Shown here piece after piece: positions 8,566 to 16,072 of a stretch of 35,566 nt of DNA. The DNA is from Pseudomonas palleroniana (GTDB lineage Bacteria; Pseudomonadota; Gammaproteobacteria; Pseudomonadales; Pseudomonadaceae): NCBI RefSeq assembly GCF_003031675.1, contig NZ_PYWX01000027.1, positions 1-35,566 on the forward strand, read 5' to 3'. The notes beneath the pieces were generated by a model. It searched no databases, was not told the origin of the DNA, and worked only from the letters and a program-made list of their open reading frames with translations. The translations under genes and the position numbers were made by a program. Within the stretch, counting starts at the first letter, position 1. Every line of letters starts with the position of its first letter.

Positions 8566-8603
8566 CATGGGTCTTTGCGGATGCACTTAGAGGCAGACCC
8601 ATG
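8566..8603 (+). promoter_or_regulatory. Hairpin sequestering the helicase start codon and ribosome-binding site
   Basis: catgggtct (8566-8574) pairs perfectly over 9 bp with agacccatg (8595-8603). The last three bases are the ATG start, and the 20-nt loop contains the agagg ribosome-binding site. When folded, the start codon is inside the stem, so translation should depend on melting it. Confidence 0.55.
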
Positions 8604-10274
8604 ACCCAGGAAACCGGCGGCTTCGCCGCTTTTAATCTTAACCCGAATATTCTTGCAGCCGTCGCAGCGACCGGCTACGAAGAGCCTTCGGCGATTCAGC
8701 AGCAATCGATCCCGATCATCATGGCCGGCAAAGACATGATTGGCCAGGCGCAAACCGGTACCGGTAAAACCGCTGCCTTCGCCCTGCCTATCCTGCAATG
8801 CATCGATCCTGCCAAGCGCGAACCGCAAGCCCTGATCCTGGCGCCAACCCGTGAGTTGGCGCTGCAAGTAGCAACCGCCTTTGAAACCTACGCCAAGCAA
8901 ATGCCGGGCGTAACCGTTGTGGCCGTTTACGGCGGCGCGCCCATGGGCCCACAACTCAAGGCAATCCGTAATGGCGCACAGATCGTTGTCGCCACTCCGG
9001 GCCGTCTGTGCGACCACCTGCGTCGTGACGAAAAAGTCCTGTCGACCGTGAACCACTTGGTTCTCGACGAAGCTGACGAAATGCTGAAACTGGGCTTCAT
9101 GGATGACCTGGAAGTCATCTTCAAGGCTCTGCCACCGACTCGTCAGACCGTACTGTTCTCGGCCACCCTGCCACAGTCGATCCGTGCCATTGCCGAACGC
9201 CACCTGCGCGATCCTGAGCACGTCAAGATCCAGACCAAGACTCAGACCGTTACCGCGATCGAACAGGCTCACCTGTTGGTTCACGCTGACCAGAAGACCT
9301 CGGCTGTATTGAGCCTGCTGGAAGTCGAAGACTTCGATGCCCTGATCATGTTCGTGCGCACCAAGCAAGCGACCCTGGACCTGGCCAGTGCCCTGGAAGC
9401 CAAAGGCTACAAGGCCGCTGCGCTGAACGGTGACATCGCCCAGAACCAACGTGAGCGCGTCATCGACTCCCTCAAGGATGGTCGCCTGGACATCGTTGTC
9501 GCAACCGACGTGGCGGCTCGTGGTCTCGACGTTCCACGCATCACTCACGTGTTCAACGTTGACATGCCGTACGATCCGGAGTCCTACGTTCACCGTATCG
9601 GCCGTACCGGCCGTGCGGGTCGCGAAGGCCGTGCACTGCTGCTGGTGACTCCACGTGAGCGTCGCATGCTGCAAGTCATCGAGCGCGTAACCGGTCAGAA
9701 AGTTGCCGAAGTCCGCCTGCCGGATGCCCAGGCAGTTCTGGATGCTCGCATCAAGAAGCTGACCAACAGCCTGTCACCGCTGGTGGCTGACGCTGAATCG
9801 ACCCATGGCGACCTGCTGGACCGCCTGACCGCCGATATCGGTTGCACCCCGCGCGCCCTGGCTGCAGCCCTGCTGCGTAAAGCCACCAACGGTCAGGCCC
9901 TGACCCTGGCGGCCATCGAGAAAGAACGCCCACTGGTGCCGAACAGCGCCCCACGCGGTGATCGTCCAGAGCGTTCCGGTGACCGTCCAGACCGTGGTGA
10001 TCGTGAGCGTCGTGCTCCGGTGCCATTGGCTGAAGGCCGTGCTCGTTGCCGTACCGCGCTGGGTGCGCGTGATGGTATTGCTGCCAAGAACCTGCTGGGC
10101 GCTATCCTCAACGAGGGTGGCCTGGCACGTGAAGCCATCGGTCGTATCCAGGTGCGTGACAGCTTCTCTCTGGTGGAGCTGCCGGAAGACGGCCTGGAAA
10201 AACTGCTGGCCAAGCTGAAAGACACACGCGTTGCCGGCAAGCAGCTCAAACTGCGTCGCTACCGCGAAGATTGA
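8601..10274 (+). CDS. deaD: DEAD-box ATP-dependent RNA helicase (DeaD/CsdA type)
   Basis: 557 residues. Helicase motifs occur in order: Q motif (YEEPSAIQQQSIP), AQTGTGKT (I), PTRELA (Ia), TPGR (Ib), DEAD (II), SAT (III), ATDVAARGLDVP (V) and HRIGRTGRAG (VI). After about residue 380 comes a basic RGD-rich linker (about 450-475) and a C-terminal DbpA-type RNA-binding domain (last about 75 residues). It unwinds structured RNA, typically in ribosome assembly and mRNA turnover in the cold. The start at 8601 has agagg upstream; an in-frame ATG at 8550 would add 17 residues but lacks a ribosome-binding site. See the leader features for probable translational control. Confidence 0.93.
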   Translation: MTQETGGFAAFNLNPNILAAVAATGYEEPSAIQQQSIPIIMAGKDMIGQAQTGTGKTAAFALPILQCIDPAKREPQALILAPTRELALQVATAFETYAKQMPGVTVVAVYGGAPMGPQLKAIRNGAQIVVATPGRLCDHLRRDEKVLSTVNHLVLDEADEMLKLGFMDDLEVIFKALPPTRQTVLFSATLPQSIRAIAERHLRDPEHVKIQTKTQTVTAIEQAHLLVHADQKTSAVLSLLEVEDFDALIMFVRTKQATLDLASALEAKGYKAAALNGDIAQNQRERVIDSLKDGRLDIVVATDVAARGLDVPRITHVFNVDMPYDPESYVHRIGRTGRAGREGRALLLVTPRERRMLQVIERVTGQKVAEVRLPDAQAVLDARIKKLTNSLSPLVADAESTHGDLLDRLTADIGCTPRALAAALLRKATNGQALTLAAIEKERPLVPNSAPRGDRPERSGDRPDRGDRERRAPVPLAEGRARCRTALGARDGIAAKNLLGAILNEGGLAREAIGRIQVRDSFSLVELPEDGLEKLLAKLKDTRVAGKQLKLRRYRED

Positions 10275-10302
10275 TCCGCCCTTGGGCTGATTGGTCGCAC
10301 CT

Positions 10303-10335
10303 AAAAAATCCCCGACTGGTTCGGGGATTTTTTTT
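10303..10335. terminator. Intrinsic terminator, bidirectional, helicase/dioxygenase
   Basis: A 13-bp stem (10303-10315 with 10321-10333) has a ctggt loop and ends in a T-run; the mirror A-run serves the minus strand. It separates two convergent genes. Confidence 0.93.
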
Positions 10336-10344
10336 GCCCGGAGG

Positions 10345-11112
10345 TTAACCGAAGCGATAGATGTCCATGCCCAGTGCTCCCATAGTGAAGCCCTGGTGTG
10401 CCACGCTGAATGTCCCTCCGGCGCCGCGCGCAAAGTACAGCGGCAGCAGGTGTTCATCACTGGGATGGCTGCGTACCGCATTCGGTGCCTGGCGACGGTA
10501 ATCATGCAAGGCCGCCTCATCGTCGGCGGCAAGCTTGTCCACCACCCAGTCACGGAAGTCCCGAGCCCAGGGTTCGATGCTCTGCGGCCCCGCATGCCAG
10601 TCCAGTTCACCCAGGTTATGGGTGATGCTGCCGGAGCCGATCAGCAAGATGCCCTGTTCACGCAGCTCGGCGAGGGCATGTCCGACCCGGGTTTGCAGGG
10701 CAGGGCCCATGCGGCTGGGCAGGGACACCTGGACCACCGGGATATCCGCCGCCGGGTACATCAGCGACAAAGGCACCCAAGTCCCGTGGTCAAAGGGGCG
10801 GCGCTCATCAATGCGCGCATCCAGACCATCGGCATGCAGCAGTTCGACAATCCGGCCAGCCAATTGCGGGTTGCCGGGCGCAGGATACTGCACGGCAAAC
10901 AGCTCACGTGGGAAACCGCCGAAGTCATGCCAGGTTTGCGGGGCAGCGCTGCCGCTGACCAGCAACTGGTCGCTTTCCCAATGCGCCGACACCACTACAA
11001 TCGCCTTCGGCCGTGGCAGTTCGGCGGCAAGGCGTTGGAGTGCCGGGCCGCTGGCGCCGGGTTGCAGGGCAAGCATGGGAGATCCATGAGAAATAAACAG
11101 GCTAGGGAGCAT
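10345..11112 (-). CDS. LigB/DODA-type extradiol ring-cleavage dioxygenase
   Basis: 255 residues from ATG 11112, chosen because an agga lies at good spacing; an upstream in-frame ATG (11136) would add 8 residues. It belongs to the YgiD / 4,5-DOPA dioxygenase group. The expected metal-binding histidines are visible in LFISHGSPM, VVVSAHWES, FDHGTWVPL and GSGSITHNL, and the C-terminal SHPSDEHLLPL block is typical. These enzymes cleave catechol-type rings using iron or zinc; the physiological substrate here is unknown. It is divergent from tpm, with a short palindrome between them. Confidence 0.85.
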   Translation of the reverse strand: MLPSLFISHGSPMLALQPGASGPALQRLAAELPRPKAIVVVSAHWESDQLLVSGSAAPQTWHDFGGFPRELFAVQYPAPGNPQLAGRIVELLHADGLDARIDERRPFDHGTWVPLSLMYPAADIPVVQVSLPSRMGPALQTRVGHALAELREQGILLIGSGSITHNLGELDWHAGPQSIEPWARDFRDWVVDKLAADDEAALHDYRRQAPNAVRSHPSDEHLLPLYFARGAGGTFSVAHQGFTMGALGMDIYRFG

Positions 11113-11151
11113 AAGTCGGGTCCTGAGCGTTAACATGGCTCATCTTCAATC

Positions 11152-11164
11152 AGATCATTGATCT
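11152..11164. promoter_or_regulatory. Palindrome between dioxygenase and tpm genes
   Basis: agatcattgatct is a perfect 13-bp palindrome around a central t, in AT-rich DNA between the two divergent starts. A T-N11-A pattern would suit a LysR protein, but no regulator gene is adjacent. Confidence 0.3.
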
Positions 11165-11214
11165 AAATCTAATATAAGTTTTAACCCCTTTTGATCGAAT
11201 TTTCAGGGTGATTC

Positions 11215-11871
11215 ATGGAACCCAAATTTTGGCGGGAACGCTGGGCGCGCAATCAGATCGGCTTTCACCTGCCGCAGGTCAACGCTTATCTGCAACGACA
11301 CTGGCCGCTATTGGCCGTCGCTGAAGGCTCCAAGGTGCTGGTGCCGCTGTGTGGCAAGAGCCTGGACTTGATGTGGCTGGCCAGCCAAGGGTTGCGGGTG
11401 TTGGGTGTGGAGCTGTCGGAGCAGGCGGTCGAAGCGTTTTTCAGCGAGCAGAACCTGACCCCGCGAATCAGCGAGCGGGGGGTGTTCAAGGTGTATCAGG
11501 CGGGTCTGATCGAAATCTGGTGTGGTGATTTTTTTGCCTTGGGCGCTGAGCCGTTGGCTGATTGCACTGCGCTCTATGACCGCGCCGCCTTGATCGCGTT
11601 GCCGCCGTTGATGCGTGTGCAGTACGCCGAGCATCTGAATACGCTGTTGCGGCCAGGTTGCCAGGGGCTGTTGATCACTCTGGATTACGAGCAGATGCAA
11701 AAAGCCGGGCCGCCGTTTGCGGTGACTGACGAGGAAGTGCACAAGCTATTGGGTGAGCGGTGGGCGCTGGAGGTGTTGCAGGAGCAGGACATCCTGGGTG
11801 AAAGCTGGAAGTTTGTGCAGGATGGCGTCACTCGCCTTGAAGAGCGCGCTTATCGGTTAACCAGGGTATAA
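11215..11871 (+). CDS. tpm: Thiopurine S-methyltransferase
   Basis: 218 residues, the full bacterial TPMT length. Family motifs: [22 protein letters not shown] at the start, [19 protein letters not shown] (SAM-binding motif I), [15 protein letters not shown] and [11 protein letters not shown]. It transfers a methyl group from SAM to sulfur, and Pseudomonas members also methylate selenium and tellurium oxyanions, giving tellurite tolerance. I recall the P. aeruginosa homologue near htpX (PA2832). It is monocistronic, with its own terminator 15 bp downstream. Confidence 0.93.
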   Translation: MEPKFWRERWARNQIGFHLPQVNAYLQRHWPLLAVAEGSKVLVPLCGKSLDLMWLASQGLRVLGVELSEQAVEAFFSEQNLTPRISERGVFKVYQAGLIEIWCGDFFALGAEPLADCTALYDRAALIALPPLMRVQYAEHLNTLLRPGCQGLLITLDYEQMQKAGPPFAVTDEEVHKLLGERWALEVLQEQDILGESWKFVQDGVTRLEERAYRLTRV

Positions 11872-11885
11872 ACCACGGTCAAAAA

Positions 11886-11912
11886 AAAAGGGGCGATATA
11901 ATCGCCCCTTTT
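11886..11912. terminator. Intrinsic terminator, bidirectional, tpm/htpX
   Basis: Perfect 12-bp stem aaaaggggcgat/atcgcccctttt with a 3-nt loop. An A-run (11881-11889) provides the minus-strand tail for htpX and the tttt end serves tpm. Confidence 0.92.
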
Positions 11913-11925
11913 GCGTTACCGGGAA

Positions 11926-12813
11926 TCAGCCGCGACGGCGCAATGCGTCGATCCGCTCTTCCAACGGTGGGTGGCTCATGAACAGGCGAGCCATGCCCTG
12001 TTTGATGCCGCCGTTGATGCCGAATGCCGTCAGGCTGTCCGGCATGTGTACCGGCAGGCCCTGCTCGGAGCGCAGGTGTTGCAGCGCTGCGATCATTGCC
12101 CCGGTGCCGGCCAGGCGGGCACCGGCTTCGTCTGCACGGAATTCCCGTTTGCGCGAGAACCACATGGTGATTGCGCTGGCCAGGAAGCCCAGTACCAGTT
12201 CGGCAAAGATGGTCGCCACGTAATAGGCGATACCGCGGCCTTCTTCGTTCTTGAAGATCACCTTGTCGACAAAGTTGCCGATGATTCGCGCAAAGAACAT
12301 GACGAAGGTGTTCACCACCCCTTGTACCAATGCCAGGGTGACCATGTCACCGTTGGCCACATGGCCGATCTCGTGGGCCAGCACCGCTTTCACTTCGTCG
12401 TACGAGAAGCGTTCCAGCATGCCCTGGCTCACCGCGACGAGCGCGTCGTTCTTGTTCCAGCCGGTGGCGAATGCGTTGGCCTCATAAGCCGGGAAAATGC
12501 CTACCTCGGGCATCTTGATGCCGGCGTCACGGGACAGCTGCTCAACGGTCTGCAACAACCATTGCTCATGTCGGGTGCGTGGCTGGGTGATGACCTGGGT
12601 GCTGGTGCTCATCTTCGCCATCCACTTGGAGATGAACAGCGAGAACAGCGAGCCGGCGAAACCAAAGACCGCACAGAAAACCAGCAGCTGATTGAGGTTC
12701 AGGTCAACCCCGTTGGCCGCCATGAACCCGTTGAAGCCGAACAGGCTCAGGGTGATGCTGGCAATCAGCACGACCGCCAGGTTAGTGGCCAAAAACAGCA
12801 GGATGCGCATCAT
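11926..12813 (-). CDS. htpX: Membrane-bound zinc metalloprotease HtpX
   Basis: 295 residues. Two N-terminal membrane segments (about 4-26 and 40-62) precede the cytoplasmic M48 domain. The zinc motif HEIGH is at about residue 145 ([16 protein letters not shown]), and EFRADEAGA supplies the third ligand. Two more hydrophobic segments flank the loop between them. HtpX degrades misfolded inner-membrane proteins alongside FtsH and is induced by envelope or heat stress. The ATG at 12813 has gaggag upstream. A sigma-70-like promoter lies at 12859-12887. Confidence 0.95.
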   Translation of the reverse strand: MMRILLFLATNLAVVLIASITLSLFGFNGFMAANGVDLNLNQLLVFCAVFGFAGSLFSLFISKWMAKMSTSTQVITQPRTRHEQWLLQTVEQLSRDAGIKMPEVGIFPAYEANAFATGWNKNDALVAVSQGMLERFSYDEVKAVLAHEIGHVANGDMVTLALVQGVVNTFVMFFARIIGNFVDKVIFKNEEGRGIAYYVATIFAELVLGFLASAITMWFSRKREFRADEAGARLAGTGAMIAALQHLRSEQGLPVHMPDSLTAFGINGGIKQGMARLFMSHPPLEERIDALRRRG

Positions 12814-12858
12814 GGTTGTAGAGTTCTCCTCAGGCTTAATATGTCGCGTACTGCGGGG

Positions 12859-12887
12859 TATATAAGGTGCGGGATGGGGTGATTCAA
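12859..12887 (-). promoter_or_regulatory. Probable htpX promoter
   Basis: On the minus strand ttgaat (12887-12882) and tatata (12864-12859) are separated by exactly 17 bp, about 45 bp before the htpX ATG. The spacer includes ccccat, which resembles a heat-shock -10, but the matching ctTGAA box is not at the right distance, so a sigma-70 promoter is the better reading. Confidence 0.5.
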
Positions 12888-13077
12888 CCGAGCGACTATT
12901 TCAAACTGTGTCCTACAGCCTGAACGTAGAGCCTTGAAAGGATTTTCTGACCCACCAAGCTTGCCTCCATCACCCCACTTTTACCCTGCCGTCCCGTAAT
13001 TATAGGGGGCTTGCCGATTAGTGGGGGCAACCACAGGGAGGACGGAGAAGCAGGGCAGAGAAGTGTTGCCAGATGCT

Positions 13078-13108
13078 CGCTGTACGACCGAATGAGGGCC
13101 GTACAGCG
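13078..13108 (-). terminator. Hairpin downstream of the aminotransferase gene
   Basis: cgctgtacg (13078-13086) and cgtacagcg (13100-13108) form a perfect 9-bp stem just after the aminotransferase stop. There is no T-run on the minus strand, so it may be a processing or stabilising structure. The remaining 12888-13077 shows no gene. Confidence 0.5.
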
Positions 13109-13117
13109 ATAGATCCA

Positions 13118-14329
13118 TTACTGGCGATAGGACTTGAGGAAGTTGCCGATGCGACCAATGGCCATGTCCAGGTCATCCACGCGCGGCAGGGTCACTACCC
13201 GGAAGTGATCCGGCCATGGCCAGTTGAACGCGGTGCCCTGGACCACCAGCAGCTTTTCCGACAGCAGCAGGTCGAGCACGAACTTCTCGTCGTTGAGGAT
13301 CGGGCACACTTTCGGGTCGATCCTCGGGAAGGCATACAACGCTCCCATGGGTTTCACGCAACTGACGCCAGGAATCGCGTTGAGCAGCTCCCAGGTACGG
13401 TTGCGTTGCTCCAGCAGGCGGCCCTGGGGCAGCACGAGGTCATTGATGCTCTGATACCCGCCAAGGGCGGTCTGGATCGCGTGCTGGCTCGGCACGTTGG
13501 CACACAGGCGCATGTTGGCCAGCATGTCGATGCCTTCGATGTAGCTCTGGGCGTTGTGCTTGGGGCCCGAGATGGCGATCCAGCCGGAGCGGAAACCGGC
13601 GACGCGGTAGGACTTGGACAAACCGTTGAAGGTCAGGCACAACAGGTCCGGTGCCAGGGAGGCGGTGCACACGTGCACGGCGTCGTCGTAGAGGATCTTG
13701 TCGTAGATCTCGTCGGAGAACACCACCAGGTTGTGTTGGCGCGCCAGTTCAAGCATGCCCAGCAGCACTTCCCTGGAGTACACGGCACCGGTGGGGTTGT
13801 TCGGGTTGATGATCACCAGAGCCTTGGTGTTCGGGGTGATCTTGGCCTTGATGTCGGCCAGGTCCGGGAACCAGTCGGCGCCTTCGTCACACAGATAGTG
13901 CACCGGATGGCCGCCGGCGAGGGTTACGGCGGCGGTCCACAGCGGATAATCCGGAGCCGGCACCAGGACTTCGTCGCCATTGTTGAGCAGGGCCTGCATG
14001 GACATCACGATCAGCTCGGACACCCCATTGCCCAGGTAGATGTCTTCGATGCCGACACCTTCGACCTGCTTCTGCTGGTAGTACTGCATCACGGCTTTAC
14101 GTGCGCTGAACAGGCCCTTGGAGTCACTGTAGCCCTGGGCGGTCGGCAGGTTGCGGATCACATCCTGGAGAATTTCGTCCGGCGCTTCGAAACCAAAGGG
14201 CGCCGGGTTGCCGATGTTCAGCTTGAGGATGCGATGGCCTTCCTCTTCCAGGCGCTTGGCGTGCTTGAGCACCGGGCCGCGAATGTCGTAGCAGACGTTG
14301 GCGAGCTTGTTCGATTTGCTGACCTGCAT
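13118..14329 (-). CDS. alaA: AlaA-type pyridoxal-phosphate aminotransferase
   Basis: 403 residues, the length of E. coli AlaA (glutamate-pyruvate aminotransferase). Fold-type I class I motifs are clear: LNIGNPAPFGFEAPDEI, GNGVSELI, PNNPTGAVYS, FSDEIYDKI and the PLP lysine in NGLSKSYRVAGFRSGW. It is expected to make alanine from pyruvate and glutamate. ATG 14329 has agga upstream; in-frame residues farther upstream show no homology. It is divergent from msrB, with 187 bp between the starts. I recall the same pair in P. aeruginosa (PA2828-PA2827). Confidence 0.88.
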   Translation of the reverse strand: MQVSKSNKLANVCYDIRGPVLKHAKRLEEEGHRILKLNIGNPAPFGFEAPDEILQDVIRNLPTAQGYSDSKGLFSARKAVMQYYQQKQVEGVGIEDIYLGNGVSELIVMSMQALLNNGDEVLVPAPDYPLWTAAVTLAGGHPVHYLCDEGADWFPDLADIKAKITPNTKALVIINPNNPTGAVYSREVLLGMLELARQHNLVVFSDEIYDKILYDDAVHVCTASLAPDLLCLTFNGLSKSYRVAGFRSGWIAISGPKHNAQSYIEGIDMLANMRLCANVPSQHAIQTALGGYQSINDLVLPQGRLLEQRNRTWELLNAIPGVSCVKPMGALYAFPRIDPKVCPILNDEKFVLDLLLSEKLLVVQGTAFNWPWPDHFRVVTLPRVDDLDMAIGRIGNFLKSYRQ

Positions 14330-14462
14330 GGCGATGTGATCCTGAAAATGAACGATCCAGACGGTGTGGACACTACCGTACTGTGAATCCGATAAATACG
14401 TTTGAATGCCGGTAGCGTGGGTGCCAGACTGGCGTTTTGAAGAGGCGCAATCATACGTGCCG

Positions 14463-14497
14463 CCTGATCCATGGAAAAGACACAGATCAGGGTTTTT
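14463..14497 (+). terminator. Terminator-like hairpin in the msrB leader
   Basis: cctgatc (14463-14469) pairs with gatcagg (14485-14491) and is followed by a run of five T, 20 bp before the msrB ATG. No plus-strand gene ends just upstream, so it would act on the msrB transcript itself or on antisense transcripts from alaA. Confidence 0.4.
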
Positions 14498-14516
14498 CAG
14501 TTGCCGAGGTGTACCG

Positions 14517-14909
14517 ATGGAAAAGTTGCAGAAAACCGTTGATGAATGGAAGGCGATGCTCGATCCGGAGCAGTACAACGTGTGCCGTCTCAAGGGCACC
14601 GAGCGACCTTTCAGCGGCAAATACAATGGCACCAAGACCGACGGCGTGTACCACTGCGTCTGCTGCAATGAGCCGCTGTTCGACTCCACCACGAAATTTG
14701 ATTCGGGATGCGGCTGGCCGAGTTTCTACGCGCCGATTGCCGACAGCGCGATGATCGAGATCCGCGATGTCAGCCACGGCATGATCCGTACCGAAGTCAC
14801 CTGTGCCAAGTGTGATGCCCATCTGGGCCATGTGTTCCCGGACGGCCCACCGCCGACCGGCCTGCGTTACTGCATCAATTCGGTGTGCCTGGACCTGGTA
14901 CCGCGTTAG
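14517..14909 (+). CDS. msrB: Peptide-methionine (R)-S-oxide reductase
   Basis: 130 residues. It reduces the R-epimer of protein methionine sulfoxide. Four zinc cysteines are visible in CVCC and CAKC, the substrate-binding block is [13 protein letters not shown], and the catalytic cysteine is in RYCINSVCL near the C-terminus. Start ATG 14517 has gaggt upstream; the in-frame extension is not conserved-looking. It is the first of three consecutive plus-strand redox genes, with a REPIN between it and gpx. Confidence 0.95.
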   Translation: MEKLQKTVDEWKAMLDPEQYNVCRLKGTERPFSGKYNGTKTDGVYHCVCCNEPLFDSTTKFDSGCGWPSFYAPIADSAMIEIRDVSHGMIRTEVTCAKCDAHLGHVFPDGPPPTGLRYCINSVCLDLVPR

Positions 14910-14929
14910 ACCGGCAACGACCTTCAATT

Positions 14930-15016
14930 GTGTGCGGGCTTGCTCGTGAATACGGCGTGTCAGTCAGTAGATATGTCAGCTGATAGACCGCTTTCGCGAG
15001 CAAGCCCGCTCCCACA
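14930..15016. repeat. REPIN, one arm degraded
   Basis: A good REP arm at 14993-15016 (core gagcaagcccgctccca) faces a left arm at 14930-14950 that has lost four bases. The loop is about 40 nt. It lies between msrB and the gpx promoter and probably separates their transcripts. Confidence 0.8.
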
Positions 15017-15055
15017 TTTGGCCTGGGTAGAGGCTGATAACGCGCCATCAAGCCC

Positions 15056-15085
15056 GGTAATTAAATTGCACACAATTGAATTACC
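15056..15085. promoter_or_regulatory. Palindromic operator of gpx-ospR (probable OspR site)
   Basis: ggtaattaaattg (15056-15068) and caattgaattacc (15073-15085) are complementary at 12 of 13 positions around a 4-bp centre. AATT-rich palindromes are typical of OhrR-family operators. It overlaps the candidate -35, so a bound repressor would block RNA polymerase. Confidence 0.7.
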
Positions 15086-15094
15086 CACTATCTT
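15066..15094 (+). promoter_or_regulatory. Candidate gpx-ospR promoter
   Basis: ttgcac (15066-15071) and tatctt (15089-15094) are 17 bp apart, about 32 bp before the gpx ATG. Each matches consensus only partly, but the overlap with the palindrome makes sense for autorepression. Confidence 0.45.
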
Positions 15095-15125
15095 TTTGCT
15101 TCTTCCCTTTATCCGAGGCACTGCC

Positions 15126-15611
15126 ATGAGCGACAACCTGCTGAGTATCCCTTGCACCACCATCAAGGGTGAGCAAAAGACCTTGGCCGATTTCGCCGGC
15201 AAAGCCATCCTGGTGGTCAATACCGCCAGCAAATGCGGTTTCACGCCGCAGTACAAAGGGTTGGAGCAACTCTGGCAGCAGTACAAGGACCAGGGTCTGG
15301 TGGTGCTGGGTTTTCCCTGCAACCAGTTCGGCAAGCAGGAGCCTGGCAATGAAGGGGCAATCTCCGAGTTCTGCGAGCTGAACTTCGGCGTCAGTTTCCC
15401 GCTGTTCAAGAAGATCGACGTCAATGGCAGCGATGCTCACCCTTTGTTTGTTCAGTTGAAAAAACAGGCGCCGGGGCTGCTGGGTTCCAAGGGCATCAAG
15501 TGGAACTTCACCAAGTTCCTCGTCGGTCGCAACGGTCAGGTGGTCAAGCGTTTTGCCCCGACCACCAAGCCTGAGGACCTGACCCAAGAGATCGAAGCGC
15601 TGCTCAAATGA
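15126..15611 (+). CDS. gpx: Glutathione peroxidase-family thiol peroxidase
   Basis: 161 residues, cytoplasmic, no signal peptide. It reduces organic or hydrogen peroxides. The peroxidatic cysteine is in NTASKCGFTPQY, the glutamine of the catalytic set is in LGFPCNQFGKQEPG, and the tryptophan is in KWNFTKF. The additional cysteine in GFPCNQ fits the atypical 2-Cys, thioredoxin-using group. The ATG at 15126 was chosen because the upstream extension crosses the REPIN. Its stop overlaps the ospR start by 4 bp (ATGA), so the peroxidase and its regulator are translationally coupled. Confidence 0.93.
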   Translation: MSDNLLSIPCTTIKGEQKTLADFAGKAILVVNTASKCGFTPQYKGLEQLWQQYKDQGLVVLGFPCNQFGKQEPGNEGAISEFCELNFGVSFPLFKKIDVNGSDAHPLFVQLKKQAPGLLGSKGIKWNFTKFLVGRNGQVVKRFAPTTKPEDLTQEIEALLK

Positions 15612-16072
15612 CCGATCTGCCTGGCGTATCCCTCGCCCTGGACAACCAGTTGTGTTTCAAGCTCTACGCCGCCTCGCGCGCGGTCACCCGGGCCTATAAG
15701 CCGATGCTGGATCAGTTGGGCCTGACCTATCCGCAATACGTGGTGATGCTGGTGTTGTGGGAATGGCACGACGCTGCACCGGCGCAACCCACGGTCAAGG
15801 CGTTAGGGGAACGGCTGATGCTGGATTCGGGCACGTTGACGCCGTTGCTCAAGCGGCTTGAGCAGCTTGCACTGGTGAGGCGTCAGCGCAGCGCCAAGGA
15901 TGAGCGGGAAGTGCACCTGAGCCTGAGCGAGGCCGGCGTGCAATTGCGCGACCGGACTCAGGGTTTGAAGACCCGGTTACTGTGCGACAGTGGCATCGAC
16001 CTGAATCAGGCTGACGCCCTGCGCAATGGCCTGGACCAGTTGCTGGCGCAGGTCAAAGGGTTGTCGTCTTAG
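15608..16072 (+). CDS. ospR: OspR-type MarR/OhrR-family oxidation-sensing repressor
   Basis: 154 residues. It shares the DNQLCF signature of OhrR; Cys16 is the expected sensing cysteine, and a second cysteine lies at about residue 126 (TRLLCDSGID). The winged helix is at about residues 45-105 (LTYPQYVVMLVLWEW, GTLTPLLKRLEQL, then the KDER wing). From memory P. aeruginosa OspR (PA2825) represses the adjacent gpx gene and itself, is inactivated by oxidation and affects pigment and antibiotic tolerance. The gpx coupling and the palindrome at 15056 fit that model. Its 3' end overlaps the convergent sagS by 20 bp. Confidence 0.88.
   Translation: MTDLPGVSLALDNQLCFKLYAASRAVTRAYKPMLDQLGLTYPQYVVMLVLWEWHDAAPAQPTVKALGERLMLDSGTLTPLLKRLEQLALVRRQRSAKDEREVHLSLSEAGVQLRDRTQGLKTRLLCDSGIDLNQADALRNGLDQLLAQVKGLSS

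Noticed and set aside
8361..9674. Long minus-strand open frame of 437 codons
   Set aside because: Antisense to the DEAD-box helicase gene and its leader.
12866..12905. Heat-shock (sigma-32) promoter for htpX
   Set aside because: A ccccat -10-like element is present, but the ttgaaa-like box lies too far away (about 19-20 bp).
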